From: an uncultured Pelagibacteraceae bacterium
Lineage (GTDB): Bacteria; Pseudomonadota; Alphaproteobacteria; Pelagibacterales; Pelagibacteraceae
Reading direction: 5' to 3'
NCBI GenBank assembly: GCA_902515985.1
Contig: CABXWY010000008.1
Coordinates: forward strand, 1 to 57,384
Length of the DNA stretch: 57,384 bases
The position numbers and the translations under genes were made by a program. Below, in pieces: positions 36,468-45,424 of this stretch (position 1 is its first letter; each line of letters starts with the position of its first letter). Below the pieces are notes generated by a model, which was given only the letters and a program-made list of their open reading frames with translations, searched no databases and was not told the DNA's origin.

Positions 36468-37397
36468 TTAAAGTCTTGCACCTATTTGTTGGATTACTTT
36501 AGAGGACATTTCAGTTCCTTTATCTAAGCTTTCTTCTAAGGACATATTATTCATATGGCCGTGTAAAAATCCTGCAGCGAAAAGATCTCCTGCTCCAGTC
36601 AAATCAACAATTTTAAGACCTGGTTTTATTCCACATTCAACTACTTCCTCGTTTTTTATTGCAACAGCTCCTTTCTCACCTCTCGTTAAAACAATTATTT
36701 TACCAAGAGATTTTGAAAAATTTATTACTTCATCAAAAGACTTTGCATCTATTAATGACATTATCTCTTGTTCATTAGCGAATGTTATATCTAATTTATT
36801 TTTAACTAAATTTAAAAAGTGAGGTTTGTGTCGATCAACACAAAATTGGTCAGATAAAGACATGGCAACTTTATTTGCATTCATTATAGCTTTTTCAAAT
36901 GCTTTTTTTGGTTCACCTTCATCCCACAAATATCCTTCAAGAAGAATTATTTCACTTTTTTTAATTGCATCCGAACTAACATCGTTTTCATTTATTTTTC
37001 CTGCAGTTCCTAAAAAAGTACACATAGTTCTTTCAGAGTCAGGAGTTACTAATATCAAACAAGTTCCAGTTGGAAGATCTTCCTTTTTCTTAGAATAAAA
37101 ATATTTCACATTTTCTCGTTTTAATCCCTCTTCGTATTTTGATCCAAGTTCGTCATCAGAAACCTTACCTATAAAACCAACTTCATTTTCTAGCTGAGAT
37201 AAACCAACTATAGAATTTGCAACAGAGCCTCCAGAAACTGTTTTTTCTATTTTAAGGTTTAAAAGCAATTCTTTGAACTCTTTTTCGTCAAAAATTAATT
37301 TCATTGTACTTTTAGTTAAATTATTATTACTTAAAAAATCATCACCCACCTTGCATATAACGTCAACAATTGCATTTCCTATTCCTAAAATCTTCAT
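36468..37397 (-). CDS. PfkB-family kinase, adenosine-kinase-like
   Basis: A 309-residue ribokinase-fold sugar/nucleoside kinase. Substrate-side GGSVANSIVGLSQL (56-69), the mid-protein GxxSERTMCTFLG (about 117-130) and the C-terminal anion hole DLTGAGDLFAAGF with catalytic Asp271 are intact. The alphaproteobacterial branch annotated as adenosine kinase has this pattern, but fructokinase or another specificity is possible. The start follows nth by 1 bp, so kinase is downstream of nth in a minus-strand operon. Confidence 0.8.
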   Translation of the reverse strand: MKILGIGNAIVDVICKVGDDFLSNNNLTKSTMKLIFDEKEFKELLLNLKIEKTVSGGSVANSIVGLSQLENEVGFIGKVSDDELGSKYEEGLKRENVKYFYSKKKEDLPTGTCLILVTPDSERTMCTFLGTAGKINENDVSSDAIKKSEIILLEGYLWDEGEPKKAFEKAIMNANKVAMSLSDQFCVDRHKPHFLNLVKNKLDITFANEQEIMSLIDAKSFDEVINFSKSLGKIIVLTRGEKGAVAIKNEEVVECGIKPGLKIVDLTGAGDLFAAGFLHGHMNNMSLEESLDKGTEMSSKVIQQIGARL

Positions 37398-37398
37398 A

Positions 37399-38052
37399 TC
37401 AAGCTCTCTTTGTTTGAATTGGTTTTTTTCTGTTAGGATAACAACTAGTACAAATTTTACAAGTTATTCCGTAACAATCTCGCGCCTTACAAAACTCTCT
37501 ACCATAAAAAATTATTTGAAGATGTAATTTATTCCAATATCTCTTTGGAAATAATCTTTTTAAATCTTTCTCAGTTTGATCAACATTTTTACCATTAGTT
37601 AAGCCCCATCTTTGTGCTAATCGATGAATATGTGTATCGACTGGAAAGGCAGGATATCCAAAACCTTGAGACATAACAACGCTTGCAGTTTTATGACCAA
37701 CTCCAGGAAGCTCTTCCAATTCTTCAAATGTTTTTGGTACATTGCCATTATGTTTTTCAATTATTATTCTTGATAGATTGTAAATGCTTTTTGCTTTAAT
37801 TCTAAATATACCTATTTTTTTTATAAGCTTTTCAATCTTCTTTATTCCTAATTTTAAAAAATGTTTTGGTTTATAATATTTAGGATAAATAAACTTTGTA
37901 ACATTATTTACATTAACATCAGTACATTGTGCCGATAATAATACAGATATAAGCAGAGTAAAAACATTTCTACTTTTTAAGGGTACAAAAATTCTCGGAT
38001 AGGTTTTATTTAAAATTTTAACAATTAATTTAGCTCGATCTTTATCTTTCAT
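37399..38052 (-). CDS. nth: Endonuclease III (DNA glycosylase/AP lyase)
   Basis: A 217-residue base-excision repair enzyme. The helix-hairpin-helix ELEELPGVGHKTASVV (111-126) has catalytic Lys121, and VDTHIHRLAQRWGL has Asp139. The C-terminal cluster region has five Cys (188, 193, 198, 201, 204) with spacing C-x4-C-x4-C-x2-C-x2-C instead of the usual C-x6-C-x2-C-x5-C, so cluster ligation is uncertain. It overlaps dapB by 1 bp. Confidence 0.92.
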   Translation of the reverse strand: MKDKDRAKLIVKILNKTYPRIFVPLKSRNVFTLLISVLLSAQCTDVNVNNVTKFIYPKYYKPKHFLKLGIKKIEKLIKKIGIFRIKAKSIYNLSRIIIEKHNGNVPKTFEELEELPGVGHKTASVVMSQGFGYPAFPVDTHIHRLAQRWGLTNGKNVDQTEKDLKRLFPKRYWNKLHLQIIFYGREFCKARDCYGITCKICTSCYPNRKKPIQTKRA

Positions 38053-38828
38053 TAATTAAAATTCAAAAGATCTCTCATTGAATAAAGACCAGGTCTCTTC
38101 TTACTTAACCATTTTGCTGCTGCAAGTGCTCCCTCTGAATAAAGTGCTCTATCGAATGCTTCATGATTTAAAGTAATTATTTCTTTACCACTTGAGAAAC
38201 TAACTTCATGTTTACCAATAACCTCACCTTTTCTAATTGAATTAAAATTAATTTTTTTCCCATAAGGAAATACTTTTTTATTTAAATATTTTTTTCCTAT
38301 TAAGTTATAAAAATCTTTTTTCTTTCCAATAGCTATGCCTTTACCCAGCATCAAAGCTGTTCCCGAAGGATTATCTTTTTTATGTTTGTGGTGAACTTCA
38401 AAAACTTTACTTAAAAATTTATCCCCAAGAGATTTTGATGCAATTTCTGTTAGATACATTAACAAATTTATTCCTAAGCTCATATTTCCTGCTTTGAGAA
38501 TAGGAATTCTTTTTGAATATTTTTTTATCAAATCCTCCTCTTTTTTTGTAAATCCAGTAGTCCCAATAATTACTTTTTTTTTTAGTTTTGATGATATTCT
38601 TAAAATTTCAAAAGTACATTTAGGAACCGTAAAATCTATGATTAAATTTGCTTTTCTGATTGCTTCCTCAGTATTAAGTGTAGGTTTTAATCCATAAATT
38701 TTTTTATTTACTAATTTGTTTTCTGTAAGAGTAACTATTTTAAAACTTTTGTCTGATTTTGCAGATTTAATAATCTGTTGACCCATACGTCCCATACAAC
38801 CAGTAATAGCCAAATTAATTTTTTTCAT
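38052..38828 (-). CDS. dapB: 4-hydroxy-tetrahydrodipicolinate reductase
   Basis: A 258-residue NAD(P)H enzyme of lysine/diaminopimelate synthesis. The Rossmann motif is ITGCMGRMGQQI (8-19); DFTVP, IGTTGF and the catalytic EVHHKHKKDNPSGTAL are all clear. It starts directly after the stop codon of the small membrane protein (TAA followed by ATG) and shares a base with nth downstream. Confidence 0.96.
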   Translation of the reverse strand: MKKINLAITGCMGRMGQQIIKSAKSDKSFKIVTLTENKLVNKKIYGLKPTLNTEEAIRKANLIIDFTVPKCTFEILRISSKLKKKVIIGTTGFTKKEEDLIKKYSKRIPILKAGNMSLGINLLMYLTEIASKSLGDKFLSKVFEVHHKHKKDNPSGTALMLGKGIAIGKKKDFYNLIGKKYLNKKVFPYGKKINFNSIRKGEVIGKHEVSFSSGKEIITLNHEAFDRALYSEGALAAAKWLSKKRPGLYSMRDLLNFN

Positions 38829-38996
38829 TTAGTAGATGAAATTTAAAACTATCATAACAACCAAAACAATTATAGCCCAAATAGATATATTTTTTAAAAA
38901 TGTCTTTAGGTTTGAGTTAGATGAAAGAAAACTTGGAAGCACTAATATAAGTACTAATATTAATGAAATTGTAGGCATTATATATTCAAAATTCAT
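38829..38996 (-). CDS. Small membrane protein, 55 residues, between dnaJ and dapB
   Basis: A 55-codon frame (ATG at 38994-38996, TAA at 38829-38831) directly abuts the dapB start. The product has two strongly hydrophobic segments (about residues 8-22 and 38-54) joined by a polar loop SSNSNLKTFLKN. Length, hydrophobicity and coupling to dapB support it over the antisense frame. The second helix with a preceding W is reminiscent of the membrane anchor of alphaproteobacterial clan AA aspartic proteases, but no protease domain follows; I cannot name it. Confidence 0.65.
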   Translation of the reverse strand: MNFEYIMPTISLILVLILVLPSFLSSNSNLKTFLKNISIWAIIVLVVMIVLNFIY

Positions 38997-39027
38997 AAAT
39001 AAATATTTTAATTATGCTTAAATGGTA

Positions 39028-40152
39028 TTAACTTTTCCAGAAACTCTTTGCTTTTTGAAAGAATTTTTTTATGCTTGGGTTTGACTTTTCATTTTCAATT
39101 TCTCTAAATTTTTCAAGTAATTCTTTTTGTTCTTTATTCAATGAGATTGGAACTTCTGTATTAACCTGAATATAAAGATCCCCTATTCCACTTCCTCTCA
39201 TATAAGGCATTCCTTTTCCTCTAAGTCTGAACTGTTTTCCAGTTTGTGTACCTGGAGGGATCTTAATCTTTGCTTTACCACCATCAATTGTTGGTATTTC
39301 AATAGATGTTCCTAAAGCAGCATCTGTGAAAGAAATTGGAAATTCAAAAAATAAATTTTCTTCAGATCTCTTAAACAATTCATGAGAATAAACATTCACA
39401 AATAAGTATAAATCACCATTCCCACCACCTCTATTTCCAGCCTCACCTTTGCCAGCTAGCCTTATTCTTGTTCCATCATCAATACCTTTCGGAATAGTTA
39501 CTGATAATCTTTTAGAGGATTGTTTTTTTCCTTGTCCCCCACAGCTTGAGCAGGGATTTGTAATTTCTTCACCAGATCCTGAACATTGTGGGCATGTTTG
39601 TTGTACAGTAAAAAAGCCTTGATTTGATCTGACTTGACCATGACCTCCACACATTGAACAAGATCCAACATTATGTCCAGGTTTTGAGCCACTACCTTTA
39701 CAAATATCACATCTTTCTGATGAAGAAAATTTTATGTCTTGCTTTTTTCCAGAATAAGCTTCCTCAAGAGTAATAGACAAATCATATCTTAGATCTGAAC
39801 CTCTATTATTAGATCTTCTTGATCTTCTTCCTCCACCAAAACCATCTCCAAAAAAATCCTCAAAAATATCGGAAAAGTGATTTGAGAAATCAAAGTTACC
39901 AAATCCTCCTCTTCCACCACCATTATTTTCAAAGGCCGCATGTCCAAAATTATCATAATTTTGTTTACGTTCTGAATTTGAAAGTACATGATATGCTTCC
40001 GAAGCCTCTTTAAACTTTTCTTCAGAGGCTTTATCTCCTTTATTTTTATCAGGATGATGTTTTACGGCTAGTCTTCTATAAGCAGATTTAATTTGATCAG
40101 GAGTTGCTTCTTTGCTAACACCCAACACATCATAATAATCTCTTTTTGCCAT
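39028..40152 (-). CDS. dnaJ: Chaperone DnaJ (Hsp40)
   Basis: A 374-residue type I J-protein: J domain with HPD at 33-35, Gly/Phe-rich linker (about 75-110), four zinc-binding repeats (CDICKGSG, CSMCGGHG, CPQCSGSG, CSSCGGQG) and the C-terminal peptide-binding domain. It delivers substrates to DnaK, encoded 27 bp upstream, and stimulates its ATPase. No promoter pattern is seen in the 27-bp gap, so it is read from dnaK. Confidence 0.98.
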   Translation of the reverse strand: MAKRDYYDVLGVSKEATPDQIKSAYRRLAVKHHPDKNKGDKASEEKFKEASEAYHVLSNSERKQNYDNFGHAAFENNGGGRGGFGNFDFSNHFSDIFEDFFGDGFGGGRRSRRSNNRGSDLRYDLSITLEEAYSGKKQDIKFSSSERCDICKGSGSKPGHNVGSCSMCGGHGQVRSNQGFFTVQQTCPQCSGSGEEITNPCSSCGGQGKKQSSKRLSVTIPKGIDDGTRIRLAGKGEAGNRGGGNGDLYLFVNVYSHELFKRSEENLFFEFPISFTDAALGTSIEIPTIDGGKAKIKIPPGTQTGKQFRLRGKGMPYMRGSGIGDLYIQVNTEVPISLNKEQKELLEKFREIENEKSNPSIKKFFQKAKSFWKS

Positions 40153-40179
40153 AACAATTTAGAGATAATCAGTTGATAT

Positions 40180-42102
40180 TTAGGCGCTCTTTTCCTTATT
40201 TTCGTCTTTTACTTCTTCAAAGTCTGCATCAACAACGTTATCGTCTTTTTTTCCTTCTTCTTTTTTATCTTTTGGTGCATCCCCAGCTTTAGCACTTTGT
40301 TGAGATTTATAAATTGCTTCACCCAACTTCATTGAAGATTGAACTAAATCTTGAGTTTTCTTTTTAATATCTTCTAAATCTGTACCTTTTAATGCATTTC
40401 TTAAATTAGCAGATGCTGTTTCTATAGCCTTTTTATCAGCTTCAGAAACCTTAGACCCATGTTCCTTTAAATTTTTCTCAGTAGAATGTAAAAGCGTATC
40501 AGCCTGGTTTCGTGAATCAACGGCATCTCTTTTTTTCTTATCTGCTTCTTTATTTGCTTCAGCTTCTTTTACCATTTTACTTATTTCGTCATCACTAAGT
40601 CCACCCGAAGCTTGAATTTGAATTTTCTGTTCTTTGCCAGTACCTTTATCTTTTGCTGATACATTTACAATTCCATTTGCATCAATATCAAAAGTTACTT
40701 CGATTTGAGGAATACCTCTTTGAGCAGGAGCAATCCCAACCAATTCAAAGTTTCCTAAAACTTTGTTGTCAGCCGCCATTTCCCTTTCACCCTGGAGAAC
40801 TCTGATTGATACAGCAGGCTGATTATCTTCAGCAGTAGAAAAAACTTGGCTTTTTTTTGTAGGTATTGTTGTATTTTTATCAATTAATTTTGTTGAAACT
40901 CCACCCAATGTTTCAATTCCTAGTGAGAGAGGAGTTACATCTAGCAATAAAACATCTTTAACGTCACCTTGTAAAACACCCGCTTGTATAGCGGCACCCA
41001 TTGCTACTACTTCATCGGGATTAACAGATTTATTAGGATCTTTTCCAAAAAAGTTTTTAACTTCTTGGATGACTTTAGGCATTCTTGTCATTCCTCCAAC
41101 TAAAACAATTTCATGAATTTCGCTTGCAGACAAACCAGCATCTTTTAGAGCTGTTTGACATGGGGGAATTGTTCTAGAAATTAAATCCTCAACCAAAGCT
41201 TCAAGTTTTGCTCTTGTCATTTTCAGATTTATGTGTTTTGGGCCAGTTTTATCAGCAGTAATAAAAGGAAGATTTATTTCTGTTTGAGTAGCTGAAGAAA
41301 GCTCAATTTTCGCTTTTTCAGCGGCCTCTTTTAATCTTTGCAGAGCTAATTTGTCAGACTTTAGATCTATTCCATTTTCTTTTTTAAACTCACTCAAAAG
41401 GTATTCTACAATTGTGTTATCAAAGTCCTCACCTCCAAGAAAAGTATCTCCATTAGTAGATTTAACTTCAAATACTCCATCACCTAATTCTAAAATTGAT
41501 ACATCAAAAGTTCCACCACCTAAGTCGTAAACTGCAATTTTTTTATTCTCTTTTTTATCCAAACCGTATGCCAATGAAGCAGCCGTAGGTTCGTTGATTA
41601 TTCTTAAAACCTCTAAACCTGCAATTTTGCCAGCATCTTTGGTTGCCTGTCTTTGTGCATCATTAAAATATGCTGGAACAGTTATTACTGCCTTAGAAAC
41701 TTCTTGCCCTAAATATTTTTCAGCTGTTTCTTTCATTTTTTGAAGAACGAAAGCTGAAATTTGAGAAGGAGAATATTTTTGACCTTTGGCTTCTATCCAT
41801 GCGTCTCCCTTATCAGAATTTATTATTTTAAAAGGAGCAGTTTCAATATCTTTTTTCACAGTGGCGTCACTAAAATTTCTTCCAATTAATCTTTTAACTG
41901 CAAATATTGTATTCTCTGGATTTGTTACTGCTTGCCTTTTAGCGGGTTGACCAATTAATTTTTCATCTCCATCGGTAAAAGCAACCACTGAAGGAGTTGT
42001 TCTCGCACCCTCTGCATTTTCTAATACTTTAGCTTGTGTGCCTTCCATTATTGCTACACAAGAATTCGTTGTTCCTAAATCTATACCTATCACTTTACTC
42101 AT
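40180..42102 (-). CDS. dnaK: Chaperone DnaK (Hsp70)
   Basis: A 640-residue Hsp70. It opens with [19 protein letters not shown], contains [24 protein letters not shown] and the interdomain [14 protein letters not shown] linker, and ends in a Lys-rich tail with VVDADFEEV, the usual C-terminal motif. It refolds proteins with DnaJ and GrpE, encoded on both sides. A heat-shock-type promoter lies in the 53-bp gap to grpE. Confidence 0.98.
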   Translation of the reverse strand: MSKVIGIDLGTTNSCVAIMEGTQAKVLENAEGARTTPSVVAFTDGDEKLIGQPAKRQAVTNPENTIFAVKRLIGRNFSDATVKKDIETAPFKIINSDKGDAWIEAKGQKYSPSQISAFVLQKMKETAEKYLGQEVSKAVITVPAYFNDAQRQATKDAGKIAGLEVLRIINEPTAASLAYGLDKKENKKIAVYDLGGGTFDVSILELGDGVFEVKSTNGDTFLGGEDFDNTIVEYLLSEFKKENGIDLKSDKLALQRLKEAAEKAKIELSSATQTEINLPFITADKTGPKHINLKMTRAKLEALVEDLISRTIPPCQTALKDAGLSASEIHEIVLVGGMTRMPKVIQEVKNFFGKDPNKSVNPDEVVAMGAAIQAGVLQGDVKDVLLLDVTPLSLGIETLGGVSTKLIDKNTTIPTKKSQVFSTAEDNQPAVSIRVLQGEREMAADNKVLGNFELVGIAPAQRGIPQIEVTFDIDANGIVNVSAKDKGTGKEQKIQIQASGGLSDDEISKMVKEAEANKEADKKKRDAVDSRNQADTLLHSTEKNLKEHGSKVSEADKKAIETASANLRNALKGTDLEDIKKKTQDLVQSSMKLGEAIYKSQQSAKAGDAPKDKKEEGKKDDNVVDADFEEVKDENKEKSA

Positions 42103-42116
42103 AATTATAACATTTC

Positions 42117-42144
42117 ATATAAGTGCTATTTCTATCTCTGCAAG
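42117..42144 (-). promoter_or_regulatory. Sigma32 (RpoH)-like promoter of dnaK
   Basis: On the minus strand CTTGCA (42144-42139) is followed after 15 bp by CTTATAT (42123-42117), a full match to the alphaproteobacterial heat-shock -10 CYTATnT. Spacing equals that before hslV and grpE. The leader to the ATG at 42102 would be only about 8 nt. Confidence 0.6.
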
Positions 42145-42155
42145 TTAGTTTTTGA

Positions 42156-42758
42156 CTAATTTTTGTCATTTTCTTCATTATTTTCTATCTTTTCATCCTT
42201 TTTTTCAGATTTTTTCAGTTTTTTTGATACCGCAACCAAAGCGGGTCTTAAAAGTCTGTCCTTCATCATGTATCCGGTTTGTATTTCCTGGACTATGGTG
42301 CCAGGGTCTTTAGTATCATCCTCAACTTCCATCATAGCTTGATGAAAATTAGGATCTAATTTTCTATTTATAGTTTCAATCTTTTCAATATTATTTTTTT
42401 TGAAAATCGAAATCATATCTTTTTTAATAATATCAAGATGCTCAAAAATTTTTTCAAGCGAATTAGAATTTTTTAGTTTTTCATCATTTTCTAGTGAAAT
42501 TTTAGATCTATCTAAATTATCTAATAAATTAAGTGTTTCTTTAGCGAAAGCAAAACCTCCATACTCGAAGGCATCATCTTTTTCCTTTTCATATCTTCTT
42601 CTTTGGTTTTCCATTTCTGCATACGCTCTTGTTAACTTATCTTCAATTTCTTTTATCTTATCTTCAGTTGATAGTTCTTCTTTATTAGTTTCTTTATCTA
42701 TATTTTTATTCGGATCTTTCTCATTTATGATTATATTGTCGTCTTTTCTTTTATCCAT
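42156..42758 (-). CDS. grpE: Nucleotide exchange factor GrpE
   Basis: A 200-residue protein with an acidic, low-complexity start, a long coiled coil (about 30-85, including RAYAEMENQRRRYEKEKDDA), and the C-terminal beta domain with NFHQAMMEVEDDTKDPGTIVQEIQ-type sequence and GYMMKDRLLRPALVAVSK. It releases ADP from DnaK. It begins 4 bp from the divergent rdgB frame, so its promoter overlaps the rdgB 5' end. Confidence 0.96.
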   Translation of the reverse strand: MDKRKDDNIIINEKDPNKNIDKETNKEELSTEDKIKEIEDKLTRAYAEMENQRRRYEKEKDDAFEYGGFAFAKETLNLLDNLDRSKISLENDEKLKNSNSLEKIFEHLDIIKKDMISIFKKNNIEKIETINRKLDPNFHQAMMEVEDDTKDPGTIVQEIQTGYMMKDRLLRPALVAVSKKLKKSEKKDEKIENNEENDKN

Positions 42759-42766
42759 ACAATGCT

Positions 42767-42794
42767 ATATGGTATGAAAATAAGGAATTTCCAG
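42767..42794 (-). promoter_or_regulatory. Sigma32 (RpoH)-like promoter of grpE
   Basis: On the minus strand CTGGAA (42794-42789) is followed after 15 bp by ACCATAT (42773-42767). It matches the hslV element base for base in layout. The start point would fall about 2 nt from the grpE ATG. It ends exactly where the preferred rdgB start (42795) begins, on the other strand. Confidence 0.55.
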
Positions 42795-43397
42795 ATGAAA
42801 AATAAAAAAATTAAAAATCTATTAATTGGGTCAAATAATTCAGGAAAAGTGAGAGAAATAAAGCAGTTACTCCCAAAATATATTAATATTTACACAATAA
42901 ATAGTCGTAAAATTAAAAGTCCAAAAGAAACTGGTAAAACCTTTTTGCAAAATTCTTATATAAAATCAAAATATTTCTCAAAAAAAACTGGGAAAATTTG
43001 TCTAGCGGATGACTCTGGATTGGAGATTGATATTTTAAATAAAAAACCTGGTATTTTCTCAGCAAGATGGGCGGGTAAAAAAAACAATTTTAATTTAGCA
43101 ATAAATAAAGTTTTCAGGGAACTTAATAAAGTTGATAAAAACTGGAGAAAAAAAAAAGTCACTGCAAGGTTTATTTGTGCTCTTAGTATTTATGGTCCAA
43201 ACATAAAGAAAATCTATTCAATTGGCAAAGTTGAGGGCAGATTGTCAAATAAAAAAATTGGAAAGAATGGTTTTGGATATGATCCCATATTTATCCCCAA
43301 TGGAAAAAAAATTACATTTGGTCAGATGAAATTTAAAAACAAATTTAAAATTGATCATAGAGCAAAGGCATTTAGCAAACTTAAAAAATTTTTATAA
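42795..43397 (+). CDS. rdgB: dITP/XTP pyrophosphatase (RdgB/HAM1)
   Basis: A house-cleaning enzyme that hydrolyses ITP, dITP and XTP. Motifs: LLIGSNNSGKVREI near the N-terminus, CLADDSGLEID, GIFSARWAGK, IGKNGFGYDPIFIP and the C-terminal DHRAKAFSKL. I choose ATG 42795 (200 residues) because it has an AAGGA site 8 bases upstream and leaves the usual short lead before SNN; the upstream ATG at 42762 would add 11 residues and sits over the grpE promoter. The 3' end overlaps the LpoA-like gene by 17 bp. Confidence 0.93.
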   Translation: MKNKKIKNLLIGSNNSGKVREIKQLLPKYINIYTINSRKIKSPKETGKTFLQNSYIKSKYFSKKTGKICLADDSGLEIDILNKKPGIFSARWAGKKNNFNLAINKVFRELNKVDKNWRKKKVTARFICALSIYGPNIKKIYSIGKVEGRLSNKKIGKNGFGYDPIFIPNGKKITFGQMKFKNKFKIDHRAKAFSKLKKFL

Positions 43398-44529
43398 ACG
43401 AACCTGCCTCGACTCTGTAAAAGTTTAATTCGTGATTTATCTTTTTGTTCTTAATTTCAAATATCCCAGACATTCCCTTAAATTTACTTTCTTTTTTAAA
43501 AATATTATCACTTATCTCGAAGTCATTCTGTAACAGAAGATAGTATACTAAACCAATTAAGTCATATGTTATCAAAGAAAGTTGATTTGGTTCACTATTA
43601 TAAAATTCTTTAAAGTTTTTTTTGAATTGATCAAAATTTTCTTTATTTACAGAGGGAAAGCTTATTGGCTGTGAAGCGGTTTCTTTAAATAGAGTTTCAT
43701 CAAACCATTGATTGAGGGATATAAAATTAACGTTTTTTGGCGATACGTCAGTGTATAATAAGGAAGTTGTAACACTTTTTAAACTCTCATCAAAATCTGC
43801 TATAACAACAGAGTCATAACCTATCTTCCCGAGCGTATCTCTTTTATTTAAAATTTCTAATTTTTTTTCTTTGTTATCTTCGTCAGAATTTTCTATACGT
43901 TTAATTTCATCTTCTAAATTTTGTTTTCTTATATTATATCTTGTTATCTTCTCTATTTGTTTGGTTAATTTGGTTGGCTCAATATCATAGTAAAAAACTT
44001 TCTTTGCTTTAAATCCAGATTCTTTAATTGCATATTCTATTTCTGCTTTATAATCTTTTTTAGGTATCAAGATTAAGGTTTTATTTAGATCGTTTTTTTT
44101 TTGATATTTTTTTATTGCGTTGAATTGTGATTTAGCGTTAATCCCTGCACTTATAACATTTTTAGGATTATTTAAAATTTTATTTGTTAAAGATAAAAAA
44201 TATGCATCTTTAAACTTATCAAGCCCTTTTAAATTTTTATTAAAAACAGGACCTATAAATATCCTTACGCCTTTATTATATAAACTCTCAACTTGTTTAA
44301 GCGTTTCAATATTATTTCCTTTAGTATCTCTTGGTAAAATATTGATATTTTCATTATTTATTTTGTTTAACGCTATTCTTGCAGAACTAAATACTGATTT
44401 TCCTATATTTCTAAATTCTCCAGAAAAAGGGGCTAGTAGTCCGATTTTAATCTCATCATTCCCTTTTACGTATTTAGGGAAAATAATTATAAAAAAAACT
44501 ATCAAAAAATATCTAATATCTGCTTTCAT
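43381..44529 (-). CDS. Periplasmic-binding-protein-fold lipoprotein-like protein (LpoA-like)
   Basis: A 382-residue exported protein: signal peptide (about 1-22) then a type 1 periplasmic-binding fold with KIGLLAPFSGEFRNIGKSV (28-46), VRIFIGPVF and two Rossmann-like halves separated by a charged coiled stretch (about 195-230). This resembles the LivJ/LpoA C-terminal domain. It is divergent from rsmI, exactly as E. coli lpoA is next to rsmI, so an activator of peptidoglycan synthases is likely. It lacks the N-terminal TPR-like domain of gammaproteobacterial LpoA. No clear lipobox is seen. Confidence 0.7.
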   Translation of the reverse strand: MKADIRYFLIVFFIIIFPKYVKGNDEIKIGLLAPFSGEFRNIGKSVFSSARIALNKINNENINILPRDTKGNNIETLKQVESLYNKGVRIFIGPVFNKNLKGLDKFKDAYFLSLTNKILNNPKNVISAGINAKSQFNAIKKYQKKNDLNKTLILIPKKDYKAEIEYAIKESGFKAKKVFYYDIEPTKLTKQIEKITRYNIRKQNLEDEIKRIENSDEDNKEKKLEILNKRDTLGKIGYDSVVIADFDESLKSVTTSLLYTDVSPKNVNFISLNQWFDETLFKETASQPISFPSVNKENFDQFKKNFKEFYNSEPNQLSLITYDLIGLVYYLLLQNDFEISDNIFKKESKFKGMSGIFEIKNKKINHELNFYRVEAGSFIKIF

Positions 44530-44560
44530 TTATAAATCTTTATTATAATTATATTCATTA

Positions 44561-45424
44561 ATGATTCCATTGGATCAAAATAAATTAATAAACTTTAAAA
44601 GTGGTTTATATGTGGTTTCTACCCCTATAGGCAATTTGATGGATATAACTCTAAATGCACTTCAAATTCTCAAATTATCTGACCTAATTTTATGCGAAGA
44701 TACTAGAGTATCGAAAAAGGTTTTAGATAAACACAATATTAGAAATAAACAACTTCTTGCATATCACAAATTTAATGAAAAAAAGAGTCTTTATAAAATA
44801 ATGAAATTGTTAGAAGATAAAAAAATAGTTTCAATTATTTCAGATGCTGGAACACCGTGCATCTCAGATCCTGGAGCTATACTTGTAAATGAAAGTATAA
44901 AAAAGAAAATAAATATTTTTTCAATCCCAGGACCATCATCTGTGATATCTGCCATATCAATAAGTGGTTTTTCAGACAAATTTATTTTTTACGGATTTTT
45001 TCCAGAAAAAACAAAAGATATAAAAAAAGATATGGAAATTTTATCAAAATTAAACTTAACAATTGTCTTTTTTATATCAGCAAAAAAATTTAAAAAAAAC
45101 TCAATATTTTTAGAGAAATATTTTTCAGATAGAAAAATATTAATTTGTAAAGAATTAACTAAAATGTATGAACAACATTTCAGACTGAAAGTTTCAGAAA
45201 TTAAAGACTTTGATATTGAGCTTAGGGGAGAAATTACTTTAGTACTCTCTGAAAAACTTGAAAACGAATCAAATTATAAATTATTAGAACTGGATAAAAT
45301 GAAAATAAGAAAACTTATGAAAAGATTAAGTATCAAAGATGTTGTATCAGAAATAAAAAAAATTAAAGATATACCAAAAAAGACAATCTATAATTATTGT
45401 CTTCAAATTAAAAATGAAAAATAA
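44561..45424 (+). CDS. rsmI: 16S rRNA (cytidine1402-2'-O) methyltransferase
   Basis: A 287-residue SAM-dependent methyltransferase of the tetrapyrrole-methylase fold. LYVVSTPIGNLMDITLNAL (16-34), LCEDTRVSKKVL, SIISDAGTPCISDPGAILV and IPGPSSVISAI all match. It has the usual C-terminal helical tail. Together with RsmH (not in window) it modifies C1402. It overlaps the DolP-like lipoprotein gene by 11 bp. Confidence 0.96.
   Translation: MIPLDQNKLINFKSGLYVVSTPIGNLMDITLNALQILKLSDLILCEDTRVSKKVLDKHNIRNKQLLAYHKFNEKKSLYKIMKLLEDKKIVSIISDAGTPCISDPGAILVNESIKKKINIFSIPGPSSVISAISISGFSDKFIFYGFFPEKTKDIKKDMEILSKLNLTIVFFISAKKFKKNSIFLEKYFSDRKILICKELTKMYEQHFRLKVSEIKDFDIELRGEITLVLSEKLENESNYKLLELDKMKIRKLMKRLSIKDVVSEIKKIKDIPKKTIYNYCLQIKNEK

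Noticed and set aside
38836..39021. 61-codon plus-strand frame between dapB and dnaJ
   Set aside because: The opposite strand has a two-helix membrane protein abutting dapB, a better coding candidate; both cannot easily be real.
42762..42794. Upstream ATG start for rdgB
   Set aside because: It would lie over the grpE promoter and adds residues before the usual start; the ATG at 42795 has a better ribosome site.
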